Positions 1 through 6,110 of a stretch of DNA of 6,209 bases are shown piece after piece. The translations under genes were made by a program, and so were the position numbers. A model generated the notes under the pieces. The model did not search any database and was not told where the DNA came from. It was given only the letters and a program-made list of their open reading frames with translations. The stretch spans positions 1 to 6,209 of the forward strand of contig JAEYVS010000236.1 of the NCBI GenBank assembly GCA_023429265.1. Reading direction: 5' to 3'. Numbering within the stretch: the stretch's first letter is position 1; the number at the start of each line of letters is the position of its first letter. This stretch comes from Bacteroidota bacterium (lineage in GTDB: Bacteria; Bacteroidota; Ignavibacteria; Tepidaquicellales; Tepidaquicellaceae).

Positions 1-1964
1 ATCAAACCGGGGGCTGGAATTATATTTATGACATAAAGAATTCCTCTGAAGTTGATAAATCTATCAATGATTTTTTATTGTATAATGGTTTTATGTTCGT
101 AGCTACAGGTTATGGTATTCAAAAGATCTCAACAAATGATTATAATTTTGTCGATGCTCCTTATTCACAGCTTGGCACCTTCCCCGCCAATAATACAAAA
201 GTGAATAGACTGGCTTTGTTCGGGAATATGATTATAGCGGCAACTGACGCCGGAGTAGCTTATGCTGAAAATATAAATTCTAATCTGAACAACCCTCAGC
301 CGTGGCAGAATTTCAGCGCTCCCCCTCTTAACCAGGATGTATCAGCTCTGGCAGTATTTGATAATAAAGTTTTCGCCGGATCTCCTTCAGGATTATTGTA
401 TTTTGACGGGTCGTCCTGGATTGTTTATCCAAATACTACTCTACAAAGCGGTAACATTCGGGCAATGACTTCTACTCAGGATAGACTTTATGTAGCCACT
501 GATAATACGGTCTATTATACCCAGGCAAATGACCTTAGTAATATATCTGTGTACCAGACAGGAAGCGGATATACTGACCTTAACCTGGACATTAATTCTA
601 ATCCGATTATCGGTACTTCTGATAATGGTACGGGAATTAACTTAAACTCGGGTTACACTTACTTTTTTCCAAATGGACCAAATGTTAACAGCTTTATTGA
701 TGTAGAGTTCGATGTTAATGGAAAGCTCTGGGCTTGTGGAGGTACTGTAGCTAATTCAGGGATATATACATATGCAAATGGCATCTGGGAAACATATACA
801 GTACAGACTCATCCTGAGATTGGCAGCAGTAATGATTTCAGAAAAATTTATGCAAATGATGATGGAAGGGTTTGGTCATTGTCCTTCGGAGGCGGGGCTA
901 CTATTTATCAAAATGAAACATTTACAAATTTTAATCCCTCGAATTCACCATTACCGCCATTTCAGACAGGTTCAAACTTCTGTGTGCCAACAGCCGGTGT
1001 CTATGACCTTAATGGTAATTTCTGGATGGCTTTCTGGAAAGTGCAAAACACAGTTACACCATCGGTTTGGGTAAGGGTGGGAGATCAATGGCAGGGGATA
1101 CCTATTCCTGTAATACCTACCGATAACAATGGTTTTTTCCAGCTAGGTGTTGATGAGTATAACACAAAATGGCTTATGACAAGCCTGAATGCAAACAGGC
1201 TATATTTCTATAATGAAAATGGCACTATTGGTAATTTCAATGATGACATATATGGTTTTTATTTGGCAAATGAATTTTCCTCTGACATTACTTCTTTAAC
1301 AGATATTATAGTGGATAAAAACGGGGAAGTATGGGTAACCACAAATAACGGTGTATTCATCCTAAGTAATCCTGTTGCAGTGCTGCAGGGACAGAAACCA
1401 CCGCCAAGGAAGATGGGAATTATTTCCGGTAATTTAATTGTGCCGTTTACCGAAAGCTGCCGCTCTATTGCTTATGATGAATTAAACAATAAGTGGATTG
1501 GAACTACAAGTAATGGAGTATTCTACCTTTCTGAAGACGGTACGACTTTGTTTGAGCAATACAACACTACAAATAGCCCGCTGCTGGATAATGACATCCT
1601 GACAATCAAAGTAAATCCGGCAGACGGCAGGGCTTATTTTGGAACAGGCTCAGGACTTACTTCCGTTAATACGGATGCTGTAGAGCCCCTTACCGAATTT
1701 GAAGACATAGTATGTTCACCAAATCCATTCTTATTGCCATCCAGTGTGGATCTCAGGATCGATGGACTCGTTGAGAATGCAAGCGTTAAAATAGTAACCC
1801 TTACAGGTGATGTCGTAGCGGAATTTGAATCACCCGGAGGAAGGATCGCCACCTGGCAAAACAGCCGCAATATTAATATAGCTTCTGGAATTTATATGGT
1901 GATAGCATTTAATAAAGATGGAAGTAAGGTTGGTGCAGGAAAATTTGCAGTTGTAAAAAGATAA
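1..1964 (+). CDS. PorZ-like beta-propeller protein with C-terminal type IX secretion sorting domain (5' end missing)
   Basis: The reading frame is open from the left edge (first full codon at base 3, reading QTGGWNYIYD...), so the gene begins outside the window; the TTG at 78 is not a credible start. Counting from that TTG as residue 1, residues 1-535 hold repeated blade-like units of the form 'VxxxGxxWxxTxxGvfxl' (AATDAGVAYA near 54, AGSPSGLLYFDG near 100, VTTNNGVFIL near 420, GTTSNGVFYL near 475, GTGSGLTSV near 522), typical of two-component-regulator-type beta propellers. From PNPF at 548 to the end is an 81-residue immunoglobulin-like sorting domain with 'GLVENASVKI', 'GGR..TW' and 'SGIYMV', typical of Bacteroidota type IX secretion. 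The combination of propellers and this particular end resembles PorZ, the surface protein that in Porphyromonas supplies anionic LPS to the sortase PorU. The protein is probably exported and surface bound. An ordinary T9SS cargo propeller protein is the main alternative. The stop lies 4 bases before the HisA-like start. Confidence 0.85.
   Translation, partial: QTGGWNYIYDIKNSSEVDKSINDFLLYNGFMFVATGYGIQKISTNDYNFVDAPYSQLGTFPANNTKVNRLALFGNMIIAATDAGVAYAENINSNLNNPQPWQNFSAPPLNQDVSALAVFDNKVFAGSPSGLLYFDGSSWIVYPNTTLQSGNIRAMTSTQDRLYVATDNTVYYTQANDLSNISVYQTGSGYTDLNLDINSNPIIGTSDNGTGINLNSGYTYFFPNGPNVNSFIDVEFDVNGKLWACGGTVANSGIYTYANGIWETYTVQTHPEIGSSNDFRKIYANDDGRVWSLSFGGGATIYQNETFTNFNPSNSPLPPFQTGSNFCVPTAGVYDLNGNFWMAFWKVQNTVTPSVWVRVGDQWQGIPIPVIPTDNNGFFQLGVDEYNTKWLMTSLNANRLYFYNENGTIGNFNDDIYGFYLANEFSSDITSLTDIIVDKNGEVWVTTNNGVFILSNPVAVLQGQKPPPRKMGIISGNLIVPFTESCRSIAYDELNNKWIGTTSNGVFYLSEDGTTLFEQYNTTNSPLLDNDILTIKVNPADGRAYFGTGSGLTSVNTDAVEPLTEFEDIVCSPNPFLLPSSVDLRIDGLVENASVKIVTLTGDVVAEFESPGGRIATWQNSRNINIASGIYMVIAFNKDGSKVGAGKFAVVKR
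1719..1961 (+). other. Type IX secretion C-terminal sorting domain (type A-like)
   Basis: This segment encodes the last 81 residues of the propeller protein. It opens with the PNPF motif that commonly begins these domains, has a central 'VKIVTLTGDVV' strand, a 'GGRIATW' turn, the conserved 'SGIYMV' strand, and ends in a short basic tail 'KFAVVKR'. In this family the domain directs outer-membrane translocation by the type IX system and is usually cleaved and replaced by a lipopolysaccharide anchor; PorZ is an exception that keeps it. Which applies here cannot be seen from the sequence. Confidence 0.8.
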
Positions 1965-1968
1965 TCGA

Positions 1969-2730
1969 ATGTTTGTTATACCTGTAATAGATATTAAAGA
2001 TGGAAAATGCGTAAGGGTGTTTGAAGGACTGAATACTCTTACGCATTACTATTGTGAAAACCCCATAAAAATTGCCCGCCTGTTTCGTAAGGAGAACTTC
2101 AAAACAATTCACATTACCGATCTTGACGGCGCAGTAGATGGTAAACTGCGTAACTATGGCACCATCAAAGAAATAGTAGATAATGTGGATATTCCGGTGC
2201 AGTTGGGCGGCGGGGTCAGAAATTTTGATAATGCTAAGCACATCATTGAAGACCTCGGGGTATACAGGATAGTGCTTGGAACTGCTGCTCTGGCAAATCC
2301 GGATATAGTGGAAAAGATTCTCAACGACTATTCACCATCTAAACTGGTTGTAAGTATAGATGAAAAGCTGAATAATGTTGTTAAGAATGGGTGGCTCGAA
2401 TATGCCAATATTACTCCTCTTGACTTCGCTAAACGAATGGATTCAATGGGTGTTAAGAGGATTATTTACCAGGATGTTACACGAGTTGGGAATTTCTCCG
2501 GCCCGCACATCGAAAGATTGAAGGAGATTGGAGAAAATACTAAACTAAAGATCACTTCTGCCGGGGGTATTGGAAATTACAAACATCTTAAAATGCTCGA
2601 TGAACTCAAAGATTACGGTGTGGACTCAGCTATGGTAGGCAGAGCAATATATGAAAATAAGTTTCCCTGTCAGAATATGTGGCGCGACCTTGAGCGGCAG
2701 GACATTTCATTAGACCTTCCTAAAGTATAA
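1969..2730 (+). CDS. HisA-family TIM-barrel protein with altered catalytic loop
   Basis: The 253-residue protein spans the usual HisA length. HisA isomerises ProFAR to PRFAR in histidine synthesis. Matching motifs are 'VIPVIDIKDGKCVRV' (3-18, catalytic Asp8), 'ITDLDGA' (49-55), 'QLGGGVR' (78-84), 'VLGTAAL' (102-108), 'VVSIDEK' (127-133, Asp131 equals the second catalytic Asp), 'SAGGIG' (197-202) and 'VGRAIYENKF' (223-232). Phosphate-site glycines are therefore intact. The catalytic beta6 loop, normally TD(I/V)xRDG(T/M), reads QDVTRVGNFSGP from 168: the conserved Thr is Gln168, the conserved Asp is Val173 and the following Thr/Met is Asn175. The loop after strand 1 also lacks the usual Arg. 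No other his gene is in the window. It may be a divergent isomerase or a paralogue with another sugar-phosphate substrate. ATG at 1969 is 4 bases after the preceding stop, with no clear ribosome binding site; 13 bases separate it from the next gene. Confidence 0.88.
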   Translation: MFVIPVIDIKDGKCVRVFEGLNTLTHYYCENPIKIARLFRKENFKTIHITDLDGAVDGKLRNYGTIKEIVDNVDIPVQLGGGVRNFDNAKHIIEDLGVYRIVLGTAALANPDIVEKILNDYSPSKLVVSIDEKLNNVVKNGWLEYANITPLDFAKRMDSMGVKRIIYQDVTRVGNFSGPHIERLKEIGENTKLKITSAGGIGNYKHLKMLDELKDYGVDSAMVGRAIYENKFPCQNMWRDLERQDISLDLPKV

Positions 2731-2743
2731 TTATAACTCCCTA

Positions 2744-4195
2744 ATGAGTTATAAACAAGAAACAAATAATTTTTACCCGTACATAGTTATTAGCCTATCA
2801 GCGTTTGTTGTTATGTCCTTTTCAGGTATTATTGGACTATTCGGGGACGATTATTCCTGGATGCTGCAGGCGAAAAATTACGATGGCAATTTATTTGATC
2901 ATTTATTTAGCGCTGCACCATATGGATATTTTCGCCCGGTAGTCAAATTATTCTTCCTGATATGGCACGGAATATTTTCCGATAATGCGCTCCCTTATAG
3001 AGTTTTTATTCTGATTTTACACATAGGATGTTCATTGATGGTTTATAATGTTTTCCTCAAGGCAGATTATTCACGTAATGTCTCCTGGGTCGGCGCTGTA
3101 ATATTCGCAGTCATCACGTGTCACTCTGAAGCATTGTATTCCATTAACAGCATTAGCGAGATTTTCTCTGCATTTTTTATTCTTTCCGGTATATACTTTT
3201 TACTCTCGGATAAAAAGTATTTTGCAATACTATTCTTTACGCTTGCATTATTCTCCAGGGAGAGCGCCCTGTGTTTCCTCCCAATAGCTCTGGTTTTTCT
3301 GTATAGAAAGAAAGTAAAGGTCATCTCATTAGATAATGCAGTTATCCTCTTAGCTCCACTACTATTTTATTTTTCAGCGTATCTGATCTCGCATAATAGC
3401 TTTGAGTTTGTACGTTATGGACCGCAGGATATATTTACATTGAACCCATTGTCAATGGGTTACAAAGGGATACATTATTTTGTGAATATGATACTCCCAA
3501 CAAAAACCATCCTGTTTGTTTTGATGATGCTTGAAAGCATTTTTCCAAATTTGTTTGGATGGACGAATGCAGATGGTGGTATCAAAGAATTATTGGTAAA
3601 CGCAGTTAAAGATCCATCAAGCAATCTGCTGATTATAGCTTCGATTGCAGTTATTGGAATATTGTTCTTTTGGGTAGGTTTATTGTTAATTCGAAAATCA
3701 CTAAAGGTTAAAGAACTCCTTTTCCCAATAGTATTGTCCTTTGCAGCATTAATTATCTATATTCCAATGATTCCCACAGCAGAAAGATTCTTGTACCTGC
3801 CCTCAATTGGAATATGTTTACTGCTTGCCTTAATTTGGAATTCTCTGGAAAAGAAGAAAACTGATTATGGTATAATTTTCCTTATTGTTGTTATATCCAT
3901 TTATTTGATTTCAATGGGTGAACGGGCTTTTTATTGGGAAAGGTCAACTCACTCAACAATACATACAATCGAGCAGCTCCACAAAGCTATAAAAGACGAG
4001 AAAAATGATAATATCCTCATATTAGATTATGACAGAAAAAACTATGTAAATGATTACACATTACCGGATATGTATGAATATTATTACGAGAAGAGGAAAA
4101 CTTTTAGGTTTGATGAATTAAAGCTCGGAGAGGATAGAGAGGATTTTGTAAAAATAAAATATAATTTTTTAACTTTTTTTAAGGAATCTCCTTAG
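2744..4195 (+). CDS. GT-C-type integral membrane glycosyltransferase (TMTC/PMT-like)
   Basis: This 483-residue protein has about ten to twelve hydrophobic segments (roughly 13-33, 66-79, 84-104, 114-126, 138-155, 158-187, 196-216, 248-268, 295-316, 324-341, 347-366, 373-391) followed by a charged soluble tail of about 90 residues. An acidic pair, Asp35-Asp36 in 'FGDDYSW', sits in the first loop after TM1, where GT-C enzymes carry catalytic or metal-binding acids. Further family-like motifs are 'YFRPV' (62-66), 'HSEAL' (127-131), 'SRESAL' (171-176, cf. KESAL) and 'AERFLYLPSIG' (346-356), as in bacterial and animal TMTC-type mannosyltransferases; no TPR repeats follow. By family, it would transfer a sugar from a polyprenyl-phosphate donor on the outer face of the inner membrane; donor and acceptor are unknown. 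The ATG lies 13 bases after the HisA-like stop, so co-transcription is likely. Its end overlaps the convergent deacetylase by 17 bp. Confidence 0.8.
   Translation: MSYKQETNNFYPYIVISLSAFVVMSFSGIIGLFGDDYSWMLQAKNYDGNLFDHLFSAAPYGYFRPVVKLFFLIWHGIFSDNALPYRVFILILHIGCSLMVYNVFLKADYSRNVSWVGAVIFAVITCHSEALYSINSISEIFSAFFILSGIYFLLSDKKYFAILFFTLALFSRESALCFLPIALVFLYRKKVKVISLDNAVILLAPLLFYFSAYLISHNSFEFVRYGPQDIFTLNPLSMGYKGIHYFVNMILPTKTILFVLMMLESIFPNLFGWTNADGGIKELLVNAVKDPSSNLLIIASIAVIGILFFWVGLLLIRKSLKVKELLFPIVLSFAALIIYIPMIPTAERFLYLPSIGICLLLALIWNSLEKKKTDYGIIFLIVVISIYLISMGERAFYWERSTHSTIHTIEQLHKAIKDEKNDNILILDYDRKNYVNDYTLPDMYEYYYEKRKTFRFDELKLGEDREDFVKIKYNFLTFFKESP
3443..3461. repeat. 9-bp perfect inverted repeat inside the glycosyltransferase gene
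   Basis: The sequence aacccattg-t-caatgggtt is a perfect 9-bp palindromic pair around one central base. It lies in codons 233-240 of the glycosyltransferase. In RNA it could form an 8-bp stem with a three-base loop; in DNA it resembles an operator-type dyad. No function is evident. Confidence 0.6.
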
Positions 4196-4880
4196 CTATC
4201 TGTCTCACCTCCATCACTCGAAATGCCTCCGAATATTCATAATCATTCGTCCATTTAGAGAGCTCTTCTCTGACAAACACCGAGAATTCATCAAAGTTGG
4301 GAAGTTGTGATTTAAAGCATCTCAGCACTTCCAGCTTAAAATCCATATCTTTTGTAATATCGATGAAGTGATTTGGAGCATCAGTTCCATAAAAATATAT
4401 CTGTGAAACTTTATGAGGCTTAGCCAGCCTGCCGTATATATATTGGTTCTTAGCTGCGAAGCACGCATCGAATACAGCTATTGCTGCCACTCGATGGTCC
4501 CGATGAAATAAATTCAGATCATCAAATGTGGTATTCCCCGGATCAAATGAAAAAACTATCTCAGGTTTTAGCTTCCTTATCAGTAGAATAAGCTTTTTCC
4601 TCAGAACTTCAGTGTAATTTAGAAAGCTGTCTTTATAATTCCAGAAGATTACTTTGTTAACTCCAAGCATCTTTGCTGCTTCAAGCTGCTCCTGTCTCCT
4701 GACTTTAATGCGTTTTTCCCTGGAATGGCCGGGTAGCTTAAAACCATTTTCACCATTAGTAATTATAAGGTATGTAACCTCATATCCTTCTTCAATGAGA
4801 TTCTTAAGCTTTACCAGGCAGGTAAACTCCAGATCGTCAGGATGAGCAGCTATTGCCAGAATTCTTTTTGAATCGTCCAA
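4179..4880 (-). CDS. PIG-L/LmbE-family zinc-dependent deacetylase
   Basis: The 233-residue cytoplasmic-looking protein (no signal peptide) begins with 'RILAIAAHPDDLEF'; the AHPDDxE motif at 12-18 supplies His13, Asp15 and Asp16, and 'FHRDHR' at 125-130 supplies the third zinc ligand, probably His129. 'VRRQEQLEAAKMLGV' (60-74) and the C-terminal 'EAFRVMEV' (218-225) are also typical. Family members remove N-acetyl groups from GlcNAc-type sugars (GlcNAc-PI, GlcNAc-inositol, GlcNAc-malate in bacillithiol synthesis); the substrate here is not determined. The usual Gly-rich GGT segment after AHPDDxE is replaced by 'TCLVKLKNL'. The only start that keeps the catalytic motif is TTG at 4880-4878, since the frame has no ATG upstream before a stop at 4908-4910. 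It begins 2 bases after the sugar dehydrogenase stop, implying translational coupling. The gene ends inside the last codons of the opposing glycosyltransferase gene. Confidence 0.88.
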   Translation of the reverse strand: MDDSKRILAIAAHPDDLEFTCLVKLKNLIEEGYEVTYLIITNGENGFKLPGHSREKRIKVRRQEQLEAAKMLGVNKVIFWNYKDSFLNYTEVLRKKLILLIRKLKPEIVFSFDPGNTTFDDLNLFHRDHRVAAIAVFDACFAAKNQYIYGRLAKPHKVSQIYFYGTDAPNHFIDITKDMDFKLEVLRCFKSQLPNFDEFSVFVREELSKWTNDYEYSEAFRVMEVRQIAKEIP

Positions 4881-4882
4881 TG

Positions 4883-6031
4883 TTATTTCGCTGTAATCCT
4901 GTAAATTTTATCGTCACCCGGAGCAGGATTTCCTCTTCCATCCTGGTTGCTTGTAGCAAAATATATGGCGCCATCAGGACCCTGTGTGATGTCTCTTATT
5001 CTTCCGTAATTAATGTTGCTCATCTTTTCGTAACTCGTAACTTTTGAAGGATCATCAGGATTGACTTCCACTCTTACAATGCCGCGTCCACGCAAGGAGC
5101 CAAAAAAGAAATTGTTTTTAAATTGCGGTAATAAATCGCCAGAATAGAACATACCTGAAGCAGGGGCTTCAGCAGGCGTAAATACAAGCACCGGGTCTAT
5201 CATCCCTTCTTTACTGTTTTCGTGGGATACTATGGGCCAGCCGTAATTTCCTCCTTTTACAATGACATTTACTTCGTCACCCCCGCCCGGTCCGTCAAAA
5301 CCTGAAGGTCCGTGTTCTGTCGAATATAGCACATCAGTACCCGGGTACCAATCGATTCCCTGTGGATTTCTGTGCCCGATGCTCCAGATGGGAGACCCCG
5401 GGTAAGGATTATCGTCCGGTACAGTACCGTCAGGATTTATTCTGAGAATTTTTCCGTATAGGTTATCCGTTTCCTGCGCCAGGTGCCTTTCGCCTGCATC
5501 TCCGGTTGTAATATAAAGCTTTCCGTCAGGTCCAAACCTGAGCCTGCATCCCGCGTGATATTGTCTTGCCGGGAGGTTGTCGATTATGATTTTTTCCCCT
5601 GATAATGATGCACCGTCGTCTTTATATTGTACCACCTTTACAGTCATTCCATCATTTCCTTCGTAGGCGTAGCTCACGTAAATAAGCTTATTCGTTTCAT
5701 ATTCAGGATCTAATGTAAGCCCCATAAGTCCTTCTTCACCGCCTGTTACCACATCATTGAAAACTTTTAGAGGCTCTTGTCTTAAGACTCCGTTTTCGAC
5801 AACTCTGATCCTTCCGGGACGTTCCGCAACAAGCATTCTTTCCGGAGAGGTAAATACAATGCTCCAGGGAATTTCAAGCCCTTCTACGAAAGGTTCGATC
5901 TTATAATCGACGGGGGATGACGAAACTTCTTTTGTTCCGGTTTCGATGGGTTTTTCTTCTTCGGAATTTCCGCAGGCAATAAAATTGAATGCCATTACAA
6001 GGTATATTAGGGTGGATGCTATCACTTTCAT
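4883..6031 (-). CDS. PQQ-dependent sugar (aldose) dehydrogenase, GSDH family, predicted lipoprotein
   Basis: This 382-residue protein matches the soluble glucose/sorbosone dehydrogenase family, a six-bladed propeller that oxidises aldoses using PQQ and calcium. Residues 1-20 form a lipoprotein-type signal (MKV then a hydrophobic stretch, ending 'FNFIAC|GNSEEE', lipid anchor on Cys20), followed by an acidic and Ser-rich linker, so it is likely tethered in the periplasm or on the surface. Family motifs in order: 'IPWSIVF' (54-60), 'GGEEGLMGLTLDP' (97-109), 'YHAGCRLRFGPDGKLYITTGD' (158-178; His159 probable catalytic base), 'IGHRNPQGIDW' (218-228; Arg221 contacts PQQ), 'EHGP' (239-242), 'GGGDEVN' (249-255), 'GGNYGWP' (260-266) and 'GRIRDITQGPDGAIYFATSN' (343-362). 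All key positions appear present. A short 'SGFDGP' insertion sits between EHGP and GGDE. No PQQ synthesis genes are in the window. The ATG at 6031 gives a proper signal peptide; no Shine-Dalgarno is visible. Confidence 0.92.
   Translation of the reverse strand: MKVIASTLIYLVMAFNFIACGNSEEEKPIETGTKEVSSSPVDYKIEPFVEGLEIPWSIVFTSPERMLVAERPGRIRVVENGVLRQEPLKVFNDVVTGGEEGLMGLTLDPEYETNKLIYVSYAYEGNDGMTVKVVQYKDDGASLSGEKIIIDNLPARQYHAGCRLRFGPDGKLYITTGDAGERHLAQETDNLYGKILRINPDGTVPDDNPYPGSPIWSIGHRNPQGIDWYPGTDVLYSTEHGPSGFDGPGGGDEVNVIVKGGNYGWPIVSHENSKEGMIDPVLVFTPAEAPASGMFYSGDLLPQFKNNFFFGSLRGRGIVRVEVNPDDPSKVTSYEKMSNINYGRIRDITQGPDGAIYFATSNQDGRGNPAPGDDKIYRITAK
5972..6031 (-). other. Lipoprotein signal peptide of the sugar dehydrogenase
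   Basis: The first 20 codons encode one Lys, a hydrophobic core (VIASTLIYLVMAFNF) and a lipobox-like 'FIAC' with Cys20 as the last residue, followed by Gly and acidic residues. Position -3 is Phe rather than the preferred Leu, so lipidation is likely but not certain; cleavage by signal peptidase II before Cys20 is the expected processing. Confidence 0.7.
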
Positions 6032-6110
6032 TGGGTTTAATTATATTAACTAAGCTCAATTAATTTAAACATCATATAGATTAATTTAAACATCATATAG
6101 ATATAAAAGT
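6032..6110 (-). promoter_or_regulatory. AT-rich spacer upstream of the sugar dehydrogenase, possible promoter
   Basis: This 79-base gap separates the stop of the right-edge gene from the dehydrogenase ATG, and is by far the longest gap in the window. On the - strand it contains TATAAT (bases 6045-6040) only 8 bases before the ATG. If this is the -10 element, the transcript would be leaderless or nearly so. No convincing -35, and no match to the Bacteroidota TAnnTTTG element, was seen; in DNA this AT-rich a TATAAT can arise by chance. The spacer also holds a 21-bp tandem duplication. Confidence 0.35.
6059..6102. repeat. Perfect 21-bp tandem direct repeat, two copies
   Basis: Bases 6060-6080 and 6081-6101 are identical 21-mers (each begins ttaatttaaac and ends atcatataga), and the period extends one base on each side. 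It lies wholly in the intergenic spacer upstream of the dehydrogenase gene. It may be a recent slippage duplication or a duplicated protein-binding site; the sequence does not decide between them. Confidence 0.95.

Noticed and set aside
78..80. TTG as the start of the beta-propeller gene
   Set aside because: The frame is open and protein-like back to base 3, a beta-propeller surface protein needs a signal peptide, and none follows this codon. The true start lies outside the window.
772..1074. 100-codon + strand frame inside the propeller gene
   Set aside because: It is an out-of-frame shadow of a gene with clear propeller repeats; its composition (Met, His and Gln rich) is not protein-like.
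1909..2241. 110-codon open frame on the - strand opposite the HisA-like gene
   Set aside because: It lies across the end of the propeller gene and the well-supported HisA-like gene and shows no family motif; it is an antisense shadow.
1969..2730. Simple annotation as hisA of a histidine operon
   Set aside because: No other his gene is adjacent and conserved active-site residues of the beta6 loop are replaced, so the gene symbol is withheld.
4148..4193. Possible bidirectional terminator at the converging gene ends (A/T runs plus AAGGA-atc-TCCTT)
   Set aside because: The only GC-containing stem is 5 bp and is not followed by a T-run on either strand; the other pairing is A-T only with a bulge. 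It is also fully coding.
4654..5047. Two + strand frames of about 63 codons opposite the deacetylase and dehydrogenase
   Set aside because: Both are antisense to genes with intact catalytic motifs and have no recognisable content of their own.
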